From Setoptus koraiensis (taxonomy: Eukaryota; Arthropoda), in the NCBI GenBank assembly GCA_048013815.1, contig CM106586.1, positions 21,762,001 through 21,826,000 on the forward strand: a DNA stretch of 64,000 nt, read 5' to 3'. This document shows, one piece after another, positions 33,628 through 45,730 of this stretch. Positions within the stretch are counted from its first letter, which is position 1. The number at the start of each line of letters is the position of its first letter. Position numbers and translations under genes: made by a program. The notes beneath the pieces are model-generated. The model was not told the DNA's origin, searched no databases, and saw only the letters and a program-made list of their open reading frames with translations.

Positions 33628-35625
33628 CTATCTGCTTTCTGGCCAATGTCTTTTGTATTCCTCGTGTTCCGCTAAATCTTCCAAAGACTCTTTTCTATGT
33701 AGTATGCAAATAATAAACAGTATGACTATGCAAATAACAGCTAATGTTATGAATGTAGATAAAACGAGATCGCTCATTGGCGATAAAAATAGTTTATAGT
33801 CCCAGCTATTCGGATAATCCATCGGGTCTGGTATTATTATGACCTGTGCATCTGGAACTATCTGCTCAAATACTCTAGTCCTAACTTCTTTACCGCGACC
33901 ATAACCTGGAATAGTTACATTAAGTGTTTCAACAAAGTGAGGAGTTTGGCCTAAGCCAAAAATTACATAAGGTGCTTGTAAGGCAAAATGTGATGATTGG
34001 GCAAGTTGACCTGCGCACCCCTTTCGAACTTTTCCATCATTTTGGCTAAGTTCGAAGCAAATGAAAGGTCCACTTGCACTCTGACCATTGGATTCAGTAG
34101 AGGAGCATCCGTTAGTAACAAGCACTTTCATGAAGCAAGCGTCAACCATTTGCGAGTTCATCTTAGCAGTTATATACAAATCTTCCGGTTTGTTAGTGTG
34201 CTCACTACTACCAATCAACATATCGACTTTTCCGTCCTCGTTTATGTCAAATAGTATAACTAGCCTAACTTGATGATTAGGTTTAGGTGGCTCGAAGGAT
34301 ACATCATTAATCTGAAATGTTCTCGACATGGAATCAATTCCTGGTCTACTGTTCGCGGATGAATTTTCAACATTCCTCAGGAAGAGGATTTTGTTTCCTT
34401 GTGATACACTTTTAACAACCACAACAAAATCTGTATAGCCATCACCATCTAAATCAGCCGCTCTTATTGTTATAGGGAACTGATAATCCTCGCCTAGTTT
34501 TATTTCCTCTGCAATCAATTCAATATCAGTGTGATTATTGAATTTAAAAATGACCTCTGTGTGACCATTACCGGCCATGTAAATAATCTCACACATCCGA
34601 TTGCTCTTTTTACATCTTGGTATTAGATGGTCAATTTTTCCGTCCGCATTAATGTCCACCAATGCTGATTGGCCAAATTCATAATCTTTGACTTGATTTG
34701 AAAATCTATCGGTAAAGTTTTTTCTCTCCTTTGAGAACGAATCATTGAAAATTGGATTAGCCATTGCATACATGATATTTGCATCTTTGGAGCTAAATAC
34801 GAGATCGGCAGCTGCATCAGAGTTGACATCAATGAATGAATTTGAATGAGGTGCTCTGAAGAATACTGCATCAATGGACGACCATCTTGGTTCATTAATC
34901 TTCTTGAAGTCCAATGTAGTATCTTGTTTTTTAGGTGGTTGCCACACACTAACTACACCATTGAGATCAACACTCATATAATCCGTCTGTAGATCACCCT
35001 CTAAATCGAATAGTAACGGTTGAGTTAACATTTCAACGTTGATTCTAGTATATTTACATTCTGGTACATTTACGGCGGCTAATTGCATGTATTCACTTAT
35101 ATCATTGGACGAATTAGATAGTGATCCATTATTTACAATGCTACTGCTGTTTAAGGAGGGATTCTCTTCAGAATTTAAAGCTGCCGCATGAGATGAATAA
35201 GGTTCATTTATTTGTGTGACGGTATTCTTGATGGGTATAGCGAAATCTGACACAATGTTAACAAGCTCATAGATTGTTCTCCCGTCTCGCGGTGATATAA
35301 GGAGAGGCAATATGTTTGGTTGGCCATCGTTCTCTATGTCGGCCAGATAGACCTGTGCTATTTTTCTATCGCATTTGCATGAGAACTTCCAATCAAACAC
35401 AGGTTGCTTCTGTTGCTGATAATATACATTTAAATTGTATCCGTCTCCTCCAATAACAACAATATCTGTCCTCTTATCAGTGTTTAGATCACCGAAAGCA
35501 GCCGGAATACCATTGAAAGGCTTGAATTGTTCTGGTTGTTTGATTAAACATGACACTGGATGTAGATCGATCAATATGAAATTAAGTGCCACAAGAATGG
35601 CCAATTTAATGAATTCTGTAGCCAT
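33628..35625 (-). CDS. ITFG1: ITFG1 (T-cell immunomodulatory protein homologue)
   Basis: 665 residues on a single exon from the ATG that starts MATEFIKLAILVALNFI. The next roughly 20 residues form a clear signal peptide. The frame is open 19 codons further upstream but only from TTG, so the internal ATG is the better start. The lumenal part is an FG-GAP/VCBS beta-propeller. At least seven Asp-rich calcium-loop motifs are visible, including DLNTDKRTDIVVI, DIENDGQPNIL, DVNSDAAADLVF, DINADGKIDHLI, DLDGDGYTDFVV and DINEDGKVDMLI. An Ig-like C-terminal region follows, then one transmembrane helix (LVLSTFITLAVICIVILFII) and a short cytosolic tail ending HWPESR. Known homologues are type I membrane glycoproteins; molecular function is poorly defined. 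It is divergent to TPP2 and convergent with PAICS. The human protein is 612 residues, so this one is slightly long. Confidence 0.93.
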   Translation of the reverse strand: MATEFIKLAILVALNFILIDLHPVSCLIKQPEQFKPFNGIPAAFGDLNTDKRTDIVVIGGDGYNLNVYYQQQKQPVFDWKFSCKCDRKIAQVYLADIENDGQPNILPLLISPRDGRTIYELVNIVSDFAIPIKNTVTQINEPYSSHAAALNSEENPSLNSSSIVNNGSLSNSSNDISEYMQLAAVNVPECKYTRINVEMLTQPLLFDLEGDLQTDYMSVDLNGVVSVWQPPKKQDTTLDFKKINEPRWSSIDAVFFRAPHSNSFIDVNSDAAADLVFSSKDANIMYAMANPIFNDSFSKERKNFTDRFSNQVKDYEFGQSALVDINADGKIDHLIPRCKKSNRMCEIIYMAGNGHTEVIFKFNNHTDIELIAEEIKLGEDYQFPITIRAADLDGDGYTDFVVVVKSVSQGNKILFLRNVENSSANSRPGIDSMSRTFQINDVSFEPPKPNHQVRLVILFDINEDGKVDMLIGSSEHTNKPEDLYITAKMNSQMVDACFMKVLVTNGCSSTESNGQSASGPFICFELSQNDGKVRKGCAGQLAQSSHFALQAPYVIFGLGQTPHFVETLNVTIPGYGRGKEVRTRVFEQIVPDAQVIIIPDPMDYPNSWDYKLFLSPMSDLVLSTFITLAVICIVILFIICILHRKESLEDLAEHEEYKRHWPESR

Positions 35626-35746
35626 AACATTTGAAGATGTAAATAACGAATAATAATAAAATCGGTTGTTTCCCCAGCCCAAGCTGAGCGAAATAAATCT
35701 CTATTTGAGTCAGGCCTGGTGTTTATCTGTAAACGTTAACTGCAAT

Positions 35747-35779
35747 AGCAGATAGCGCCATAATGTTACGCTATCTGCT
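35747..35779. repeat. Perfect 11-bp inverted repeat
   Basis: AGCAGATAGCG, an 11-nt spacer, then CGCTATCTGCT. The two arms are exact reverse complements and lie about 125 bp upstream of the ITFG1 start codon, inside the divergent promoter. This could be a paired regulatory site. Confidence 0.85.
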
Positions 35780-35844
35780 AAATGAAACCCTGCTTGTGTG
35801 CACAGTGCACTTCTTTCGATGCACCAAGATCGGTTTACAAAAAA

Positions 35845-35860
35845 CCCGCTAGGGGCGCTC
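35845..35860. promoter_or_regulatory. CTCF-like insulator motif
   Basis: CCCGCTAGGGGCGCTC closely follows the animal CTCF core (CCASYAGRKGGCRC). It lies between the divergent ITFG1 and TPP2 genes. The assignment rests on motif resemblance only. Confidence 0.35.
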
Positions 35861-37279
35861 ACAGTGTTCCAAAATTTCAGATCCGAATCTACAAAGTGGC
35901 CGCTTGGAAACCGTTACACTGAAAGGTTTTACGCTGTATGATATCGCAAATCATGATGCAATCATGATGGAGCAAATCAACACTGGCGGATTTTTTTATA
36001 AATTGATCTAGATACTTTCATATAGAACACCTATTGCATTTGTTTTTGAGCTAGCGCGCCTTTGTACGTGCATTTCTGTGCTTGTGTTGCAGTGTGATGC
36101 ACTTTCATTGAAACTGTTTGTTGCGACACCCCAATGCGTAAGTAAATATACGAATCTTGCTCGATACATTTGTATTACAACTCCAAAGAGACGAAGAATC
36201 TAGATTTTTGCCCCAAGTCGAGGCTTTCGACACTAAGCTCTCGTTGATTTACCTTTCATACGATCAGAAAAGTTAGTAAGTATTGAACTCCACTTTTGAC
36301 AATGACAAACAATGGTATAAACATCACTAGCATCTGTTCAGTTTGACCGTACTACTCGCACCGCGCTCAGTTGTTGCACCTCCCTCGATCATCCAATCTG
36401 ATTGTTCTGGATTCCTTCAGAGGTATAAGAAGATGTACTTGCTCCACAAGAGAGTTCTTAGTGAAATGGACTCTCACGAGATGATTGGTGACAATTTTTG
36501 ACGGGCGGGAGTCCTCGCGCGGGTTACATCATTTCCCGTCCTCCCACTCATCTCGCGAGATATATGTATGACTCATGATATGAGGCGCTAATATTTGCAC
36601 ACTTTGTACATGTCTATGAAATGTATGAAAGCATCAATCACAGTAACATATCTATCAATAATCTTGATGTGTCGTCAGAGATTCAGGATATGTCAGTGGA
36701 TTCTCAACATGAATCTCAACCACTGGCATAGCTTATGTACAGACGACAAACGAGAGAACCGGAGTTGAGCCTCTCTCTGCCATCTCCCACCTTCCCGTCT
36801 CAGATTGGGGAGCGGGCAGCTCCTCATTCCTGATTGCAAGATGGGACCTCTCGGGGAAGAACTTTATATGCGCGAGAAGGAGATAAGTTGACGGGTGCAA
36901 TGATACAGATAAAGTTTAGATATGAATTATATCACATAAAACCCATGTGGACGTGAATTGTTTGTCTTCATTGGTCATCGAAGAGCTTCCCGTTCCGCAA
37001 AGGGGGAGGTGGGAGACCGCATCAATATTTTTTAAATCACGCGCTGTGCGTTCAAGAATCACCCTACAATGTAGAAGGAGCAAGGTTCATTGTGTTCCAA
37101 GAAGGTGTTGCAAAAAGATATGTTCACAAGCAAGAACATCTAGCGCTAACAAAGACTTTGCTATCTACATATATATATGCATACATATATAATTGCCTGT
37201 CTTTAAATCAATCAACCGATAGGAAATACCATCACGTCTGACACTTATCGGGTGACTTTTACTTTCTTGCAGTCCAAGA

Positions 37280-40200
37280 ATGCCAATCATGGACAACCCA
37301 GGTCAATCCCTGGCATCTGACAATGCCTTTCCAGTCGAGTCTCTATTGCCAAAAAAGGAAACTTGTGCTGCAAGTTTCATCAAACGAAACCCAAATTTTG
37401 ATGGTCGTGGTGTTAAAATAGCAATCTTTGACTCAGGATTAGATCCTGGTGCTCCAGGACTTTCAGTGACAACCGATGGAAAACCAAAAGTCATTCATAT
37501 GTGTGATGCCACGGGCTCAGGGGATGTAGACACCTCTGCAAAAGTATCATTAGATACCACAAACAATACCATTATCGGACTCACTGGTAGGACTCTGAAA
37601 ATCCCCGAAACTTGGCCGGCGGCCTTCGACGGCCAGTATCATATAGGTATCAAGAGTGGATATGAGTTATATCCAAGATGTGTGAAAAATCGAGTTTCAA
37701 ATTTATATACCCAACAAAAAATCAGTCCACAATTGAATAATTTACGTGCCCATGTTCTCTCGCAAAATCAGGCTTTCAAAGAGAAACAAGACAAACTGAA
37801 GGGACAAGAGAGATCGAACAGCGACAAACTCTTAGCTGATGAGTACCAAGCGAGACATAATATTATCGAGAGCATCCAAAAGATAATCAAAGATCGAGGT
37901 CCAGCATATGATGTGATATGTTACAACGACGGAACATCGTGGAAAGTATGCATAGATACCAGTGAGACTGGAGATCTAGCATCTTGCACACTCTTAGGCC
38001 CTTTCAGCGAGACACACCAATTTGCCACTTTAACTCAGACTGACCGATTGAACTACGCAGTTAATGTTCATAATGATGGAAACTTGGTTGAGATAGTGAG
38101 CATGTCAACATCCCATGGAACTCATGTGGCGAGCATAGCTGCGGCTAACTTCCCGGACGAACCTGAGAAAAATGGGGTAGCGCCTGGGGCTCAACTTATC
38201 AACATATGCATCGGTGATACTAGGCTCAATTCTGAGGAGACTGGTGTATCACTAATCAGAGCTCTAACTAAGGCCGTGGAATTAGGCGCTGATATCATAA
38301 ACATGTCCTATGGAGAGGTCAGTTCTGGAGAAGAAGGACGTATAATGGAAGTATTAGAAAAGGCTATTTGCAAATTTGGTCTCATATTTGTTGTTTCAGC
38401 AGGTAATTCTGGGCCTGCTCTCTCGACATTTGGGACACCACCTGGTAGTATTTCAGAAGCTATTGCTGTTGGGGCGTGGGTTTCACCTGACCTCATGTCG
38501 ACTGCCTACTCTATGAGAGAGAAATTACCTGCAACATACTATACATGGACATCAAGGGGTCCAACACTGGATGGGGCAGTCGGTGTTAGCATATGTGCCC
38601 CAGGCGGTGCAATCACTTCTGTTCCTAATTGGTCACTAAAAAATCATCAGTTGATGAATGGAACTTCCATGGCATCACCCAATGCTGCCGGTTGTGTTGC
38701 ACTTTTATTATCCGGATTAAAACAAAAGAAAATTCACTATTCACCTTTCAGCATCAAACGCAGTATTACAAATACAGCACGGAAACCGTCTAATTATGAT
38801 GCATTTGCTATGGGCTCAGGTGTGATATCTGTTGAAAAAGCATTCGAACACTTGGAAGCTCACGCTAATTCATCTGATTGTGATGTCCGTTTCCAAGTGA
38901 AAGTTAGTTCTCAAGGCTTAGCAGGTTTAGAGAATGGAAGAGGAATATATCTTAGAGAACCTAGACAAACCAAATTTGCGATGACACACACTGTTTCGAT
39001 CGAGCCTTCATTCTTGAACGACATTAATAGTTCACCAGTGTCAGCTGAATGTTCGGATATTTGCAACACTCAGCGCCATATCGATTTTGAAATGAACTTT
39101 TTATTAACATGCGATGCCTCTTATGTGACAGCTCCATCCTATTTAAGTCTTAGTTATACGACTAGAGTATTTGGAGTGAAAGTTGACCCTACAGGTTTAG
39201 CGCCCGGAGTCCACCACACATCTATTGTAGCGCATGATGCAGCCAACCAAGACAAAGGGGTCATGTTTGAAGTACCTATAACAATAATCAAAACTTTACA
39301 AGTGACAGATAAGATAGATTGGAAAATAGATTTCCCAGAAATGATTCTTAGGCCAGATATGGACATTCCTAGATTCTTCATCGATGTCCCTGATGGAGCT
39401 ACGTCCGCTGTTTTTGAGATAAGCCATATGGAGAACAGTGAACCAGCAACGATTATGTTACACGCAGTCCAACTAATGCCTCACAAAAGTGTGCGCGGTC
39501 ACCTATACCGCCTCAACTTTACTCTACTAGACTTGAGCACAGTAACACGTTGCTTCCCAGTTGTGGGCAATCGGACTTTGGAATGTACATTTGGAAAACT
39601 CTGGTCGTCTGTTGGACATTTGAGAGTTAAATCGTCCATTAGATTTTTCGGTTTATCACCTCTTAATTATTTAGGCGGTACACTTACGTTGAATCACGGA
39701 GAACTATTGTCTAGAATTGATGTCATTTCCCCGTTCAGACGAGATGAGATTCAACCTTCGATCTCTTTGAAACAACTAGCCACCCCACTGAAACCCTCAA
39801 GCAGCAAGATTAGTGCTTTGACCACCCGAGACAACATGATTTTTGGCGTTGAACCCTCATTCGAAATAATTCTCACATATGCCGTCAGTATTGCGACTAA
39901 GACAAGTGAAGTGACTTTTGATTGTCGCCTAACATCAGATTTTCTTTATGAATCAGAGTACGAAAGTCAATTGTGGCTTTTATTCGATTCAAATAAGAGC
40001 TTTGTTGCAGCTGGTGACTATAATCCAAGTAGATATTGCGTCGATTTGGAGAAGGGTGATTATACTCTCAAGTTTCAATTTAGACACTGTAAACATCAAA
40101 TGGTCAAACGGCTTGAGGATTTACAGATAACAATGATAAGCAAACTAAGCGGGCCGATAAACTTGGATATATACGCCAATAAATCGGACGGTGTTTATGC

Positions 40201-41440
40201 CAATGGAAAAAAGTTTAAAGACACGATGTTAGATTCCGGTACTGTTAAACCATTTTACGTGTCCTCTATGAATTCGGAGCGTCTACTCAAAGGTATTACC
40301 TTGACAACTGGTTCTTTTTTTAAGGGGACACTTGTTTTGTCCAGATCACAACTTCGTTCCCAGGCAGAAACCTTTCCAATAATATACAATATAGATGGAC
40401 CAATTGCTAAGCCTGCGCAACCTGTCGTCAATTCAAATAAGAAGCATAATCAACCAACTGCTACTAAGCAACAAGATTCAACTACGATTGAATCAACGAA
40501 TAAATTAGGTGATGATGATGGAATTAAAAGTTATCAAGAGGCTCTCTTGGACTTCAAATTGAATTGGTTGGCCAAACTTGAAGGATCTTGTGCCGATGAA
40601 GTTTTCAAGGAACTGGAATCAATTAAAGAAGAGCATCAGGCAACTAGATCACTAAACTATCTTAAGAGTATATTCAACAGCGAGCTATCCGAGATGAGCT
40701 TACATAACTTGACTAAAATAGAGGCAATATGTGATGAAATACTAGATAAAGTAAAACCAGGAGAGCTGCTCAAACAGTTAACAATCGCTTGCAAAACAGC
40801 TTCTGTAACTACCTCTCCCACTGAAAAGACTCCCAAGGCCAAAGAGCTGGACAAATTGAAAAATATAGTGGTCGAAACGCTGATAAAGAAAGGGAATGCC
40901 ATTTGTAGCTATATACTAGATCAACGTCCGTCATTAAAACCAGACACAGCCACCAGTAAAACTGTTGGTCAAGTCACACAAGGTGACGATAAATCCACAG
41001 TGAGCAGTAGCGCCAAGTATATGCATCGTGACCAGGCTGATTTACCGGACACCGTGAAAGATCAATTGCACAAGTTAGATGATCTCTACTTTGAGCTCGC
41101 TAATTGGATAGAGTTGAGCGATCCTAAGGTTATCAAATTGATAGAGACACATGCTGTTCTCAGAGGACACTACGGGCGCGCAATCGCATCATTGTTGTCT
41201 CAAAAGGAGGCAAAAGTGGATGCTGAGTTCTACAGGAATCTGATAAGTGTATGTATTCTCTCAACAAGAACCAATATGTTGTCAATCATTTTACATTCTC
41301 ATACGAGTCTGACTGATCAAATTTCTCCCATATTCCATTAACAGTACTTTAGACTTATGGACAGTCCATGGAACTGGATCAGCGACATCATTGAAAGGTC
41401 TTTCTACGTCCGATGCCCTGAATCATACAGACCCTTCTGA
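37280..41440 (+). CDS. TPP2: TPP2, tripeptidyl peptidase II
   Basis: Two coding exons, 37,280-41,248 and 41,345-41,440, joining LIS to YFRLMDSPWNW, for 1,354 residues (human 1,249). A giant cytosolic subtilisin-type exopeptidase that removes N-terminal tripeptides downstream of the proteasome. The subtilase domain carries the catalytic Asp in IAIFDSGLDPGAPG (about D51), His in SHGTHVASIAAA (H279), the oxyanion Asn in SAGNSGPALS (N376) and Ser in NGTSMASPNAAG (S463). The long insert between Asp and His typical of TPP2 is present. The galactose-binding and C-terminal helical regions that build the spindle complex follow, and the second exon supplies the conserved end (CPESYRPF). Reading on through the intron would replace the true C-terminus with unrelated residues. 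The acceptor at 37,271-37,272 just before the ATG implies a 5'UTR intron. The second Met (residue 4) is an alternative start. AATAAA lies at 41,504. Confidence 0.96.
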
Positions 41441-41708
41441 TCAAGGTGAAGTACTAATGTGCAATTAGGTAAAATACACCTAATATTTGAATGTTTTAGA
41501 GCCAATAAACATCATATAGAGACTTCTCAATCTCATTCTACTTTACAGACTCACACGAGCTGTAGCTACTAACGATTAAATTTTAAAGTAGCTAAGGTTC
41601 TGTAAAAATCGAAAATTGATCAAGAATTCTATTGCAATAATTTTATCTAGGTCTCTATTAGTTGTAACATTTTACGCAGCGTGCGCTAATTTTATTTGTT
41701 GCAAGAAT

Positions 41709-44700
41709 CTAATAAAGAGCTACCGACCCTCCATTGACAGGATCCGTTTGTATGGATATACAATTGGTTTTCATCTGCTGATTTTTGTTTGATTTTGGTT
41801 TGGTTTTTTTCTTTTTGCTTATAGATTTGCAAACGGTGTTAATTTGTTTCAAACTTTGCTCCGAAGAGTTGGACTTCTTTTTAATCTTCTTTTTGGTAGT
41901 GCCAACAGAGCCTGGGGCGGGTGATGAGGAGGCGACCATTAATAATGATTGTGGTCCAGGAGATAAAGTGGATGGGGTAGTCCTCGATGTAGTGCTACAT
42001 GGATGATCATTAGACATGGGTGACCCATTTGATAGGGAGGTATCAACTGATGATTCAACGAAGGCGAGAAAAGAAATTAGACACTGGAATGGTTTCTTGA
42101 GATACTAGTTCGATCATGAAAGGAATCAAGTCTACTTACTAGTTATTAGTGATACATTCGGCGATGACCTGAGTTTGGGCGAGAATTTATGGGCAATCTT
42201 GCGACACTCGTCAGTGACAAACTTTTGGAGGCATATTTTGATCCAACATGCATTACAACGACTGTCGAAGGTCATCAGACAGTCACCTAGAGATTGAGTA
42301 AGAGGAGTATCATACATACGCAGATTCAGAGTTGGTTGTTTAGAGAACATTCTATGATGCTAATGATGCAAAGTATTCATAGTTTATTCTTCTGCACCTA
42401 CCATCTTGGGCACAATAGAATTGCCGGGGCCATTGCATAAATTGCTCAAAGAATTTGGAACAAATCTGACAACTATTCTGATTGTAGGTTTTGATTATCA
42501 TTGGGGATCTCTGCTGTATACCACATATAGCACATTTTAAAAGTTCGTGACCAAACTCTTCTTGTTCTGCGATAATGATATATTGATAGCGAAATATTGA
42601 ATAAGAGTTAATTTTTAAGCCTGATTAGAGACAGAGAAATTCTTATATTTCTATTGGTTCCCAAGAATGGTTCTGAAATAAAGGTACTTACTCTTCGAAG
42701 CGATATTTGGCGGTCTCCGACTTGACACAACACTACCACCATTCGTTGTGGCAACTATGTTTTTTATATTAAGGTTATTCACAAATATTGGAGGGGATTG
42801 AAACACACTCATCCCTGTTCGCAAAGTATTAGATCTTTTGCTTGTTTGTTTCACTAAGTCTAATGGTTGACTATCATTATTCAAGCGGGAGTTGGGGTCA
42901 TTATCTAAATCATCAAACATCAGAGGTCTTTTTAGTATCCTTCTAATAGTCTTCTCACTAAGCTTCAATCGTGGTCTCTTCAAGTCGTTCATGAAAGATG
43001 GGGGTGATGGTGTAGGTGATGGGGGAGTTGGTGACATAGATTCTATAGATGATATTCTACTGCTAGTACGTGATGAATCAGAATCTGATGTCCATGAATC
43101 ATTAGAATCAGATTCAGTTGAGGTAAGATCTGATGAGAATATTTTGCCTTCAGATGACAATTCAGAACTAGTTCTACCATCTCCGTCTGATGTTTTACTG
43201 TCAGATTTGTGTTCAGCTTCAGAGACGTTACAATCAGCTAAGTTGATGATTGAATAAGAGAGATAACTAAGGTTAAACACGTGATCCGTAAGAGGGTTAG
43301 GATACTTGAGACATCTGAATAGTATTTTGTTTTACTTACGTGATGTAGTTGCAGTTAAAGCTTTTGCGCAAGATCTTTCATTATCACTCAAATCTTCAAT
43401 CGTTGTATCTTGGATTTTAATACCATTGGGCTTATTGCAGCTTCCGTTAGTCAACGAGGATATTTTTGGCAATATGTTGACGAACCGATCATTTATGCAG
43501 TGTTCAAGGTCATCTTGAGTGTTGCATGATGCATCCTTGTGATTTAATTCAATAGAAACTTTGTGTGAATCATCTCTCAGTGGAGATATATCACCGTTTT
43601 GTTTTTTTGCATTATCTATTCTGCTATCATCAATGATGCTAGGTAGATCCTGAACTTCTCTTTTGGTTTTCTCACTTATTCCATTTCTTGAACATGGCGA
43701 TCGTAATACTCTATCATTGGGTTTGGATTTTATTAAATTATGAGGAATATCAATGACAGGCTTGAGACTTGCTTTTGTGGCAACCTTGAGTGTTCTAGGT
43801 TGTTTGGGGGGTTTAGCCAGATCAAGAACACCATTGTTATGACCATTAACCTGCAATGGAGACTTAGAAACTATTTCCAAATCTTTGACTTCTTCCTCCT
43901 TACTAGATGGTGAAATAGTTTTCGCTTTTCTAAGAACATTAGCTCTAGCTGCAGTTGATTGACGAGTTGAAGATCTAGATTGAGTCACAATTTTGTTTGT
44001 CTGTAGCCTTTGATCTTTTTCTTTCTCAGAAATAGCTGTTCGGGCACAATCAGATTTTGCTGTAGCGTTGTTGTCAACATCTTGTTGGTTGCTTTCATTA
44101 ATTTTGATAGTAAGCAGCTGAAGGCACATTTTCAATCTGTTATCTGTTGCCGATGATGTGAGTCTTTGTAGACTCTGATAGAGTTAGATAGAAGAGTAAG
44201 ATAGGTGTATATGTTAGTAAAGTTACGGAAAATGGATACGACTACCATGATAGTTGTCTTATAGAGATTGTTTGCAATAGAAGAGAAATAAAAATATTTC
44301 TGCCTCAAGAGCAGCTAGAGCATACTGAGATAGGAGTCTACGGTCTTTCGCCGAAACATTGATTGAATTCGTCTGTTTAAACGAAGCTTGCGGTGCTATT
44401 ACTGAGGCGGTAGCACGCAGCAAAATGTCTCCTGATGTCAAAATTTAAAATAAAAACTGCACTAAAAAAATTATTATAAAATATCTTGCTTGAATATGGC
44501 GAGATGCTCACCCTAATGACGTTGTTGCTAGGCCTATTGTTTTCAGCAAGAGATTTGTACAATTCCTTGTGATTTTTGATGGTGGCTAGGCATTCTAAGC
44601 ATTCACCGTGATGTCCGATAATCTCTGAATTGATCTTGTCGAGATTATTGAAAACTGGACATCCATGCGCCTTGCCCCTGTATCTATGTGTTATGGGAGA

Positions 44701-44727
44701 TCTGTAGGCGTGACGTGGTCGAAACAT
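41709..44727 (-). CDS. Multi-exon nuclear-type protein with nuclear-receptor-like Cys cluster
   Basis: Well-supported exons (minus): 44,174-43,340, 43,237-42,692, 42,566-42,398, 42,351-42,140 and 42,046-41,709. Their phases (0/1/1/2/1) match throughout and encode 699 residues. Upstream, an exon 44,727-44,512 (ATG, MFRPRHAYRSPITHRYRGK, then ECLECL) and a short exon starting at 44,431 (GDILLRATAS) look coding, but their phases do not join cleanly, so the N-terminus is unresolved. The large middle is basic and Ser/Lys/Asp-rich with acidic Ser blocks and a Pro tract (SPTPPSPTPSPPS). Then comes CAIC-x17-CQIC-SKFF-x11-C, followed by C-x7-C-x2-C-WIKI-C. The spacing after the second Cys pair and the KFF/WIKIC words mimic a nuclear-receptor DNA-binding domain, but no ligand domain is present. 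The tail is Lys-rich (TKKKIKKKS, SKKKKTKPKS) and looks like nuclear localisation signals. I infer a chromatin or transcription factor; the family is not recognised. It is convergent with TPP2, 270 bp apart. Confidence 0.75.
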
Positions 44728-45418
44728 GATAAACACTCTAAGCAAAGGTTAGATGTTCCTGTTTACATGTCGATCAAATAAGATACAATACAGCTTCTTC
44801 TTGTAATGATTTCATTGAGAGATAAATATTGGTTGTCAACCATATTAGATCGTAGCGTAGAAGACATAATTAAGGAAAATGTGTTTGCAAGTGTTGTTGT
44901 TGTTGTTGACGTTTTTTGCATTTGAAGTATGCATTGAGATTTTGCTAATCAGATGAATGGTGATAGATGAAATTTGTCTTGATGGGTTTGCGTTTCAATT
45001 AGAATAATATGACTGATTTAATGTGTGCCCAGATGAATCCCATTTCGATTAATACCTTTAATAATAAAAAACAGCACCGATCATTTGTTCAAATGAGTGT
45101 ATGTATGCATGTGTGTGTGTCACCGTGTGTATTGTACGCGCGTACATTCGTCTTGATAATTGGTTTTAAAATTTATCTCTCCAGTAATAGTATCATGTAG
45201 TTATGTAATAAATAATGATATTGATGCGTGCGTTGATTTAAATATTAAATGCTGATACTGCCGTTGATATAATGATAAATCAATAATAATAATTATTAAA
45301 ATGATAATAGTAATAATAGTAATAACAATAATAATCGTAATAATAATTTATCGAAGATAGCGTCAGCTTGAATGGTTTTGCAGCTCATGCATGTATCATG
45401 GCAATAATAATAGCAGCA

Positions 45419-45494
45419 ATAATAATAATAATAATAATATGAGAAGATTCCATCAATCACATCTTATAATTGTGTGTGTGTGTGTGTGTGTGTG
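45419..45494. repeat. (AAT)n and (TG)n microsatellites
   Basis: An AAT run of seven units at 45,419-45,439, then 24 nt of uninterrupted TG at 45,471-45,494. A looser AAT/AAC-rich zone precedes it from about 45,280. Confidence 0.9.
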
Positions 45495-45682
45495 CGTGTG
45501 TTAATAATCGAACTTGTATAGTAGTTTAGGCAGACGAGCAGGCACACAAACAGACACACACATTCGCTCGCTTGCACACACTAGCTTAAATACAACGATA
45601 AAATATGATACGATGTTGGCTATTTTTTAAGTGGTATAGTAGTGATGCCATAGAGCAGCAGCCAATTAGATAGAGATGACGA

Positions 45683-45684
<2 letters not shown>

Positions 45685-45729
<45 letters not shown>
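45685..45729. repeat. (GT)22 microsatellite
   Basis: 45 nt of uninterrupted GT, the longest dinucleotide tract in the window, followed by imperfect TGCATG units. Confidence 0.97.

Positions 45730-45730
<1 letters not shown>

Larger units (their letters stand above)
35626..37272. other. Divergent ITFG1/TPP2 promoter region
   Basis: About 1.65 kb between divergent starts. It contains a perfect 11-bp inverted repeat (35,747-35,779), a CTCF-like motif (35,845-35,860), a strong unused-looking donor CGTAAGT at 36,137 and an acceptor (TTCTTGCAG) ending at 37,272. The last two together suggest a TPP2 5'UTR intron of about 1.1 kb. No other gene is seen. Confidence 0.5.

Noticed and set aside
36947-37192. 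81-codon frame upstream of TPP2
   Set aside because: No ATG at its start, no family features, and it lies within the probable TPP2 5'UTR intron.
41249-41344. Read-through C-terminus of TPP2 in the first exon's frame
   Set aside because: The donor GTATGT and acceptor ACAG bracket it exactly, and the spliced reading restores the conserved family C-terminus.
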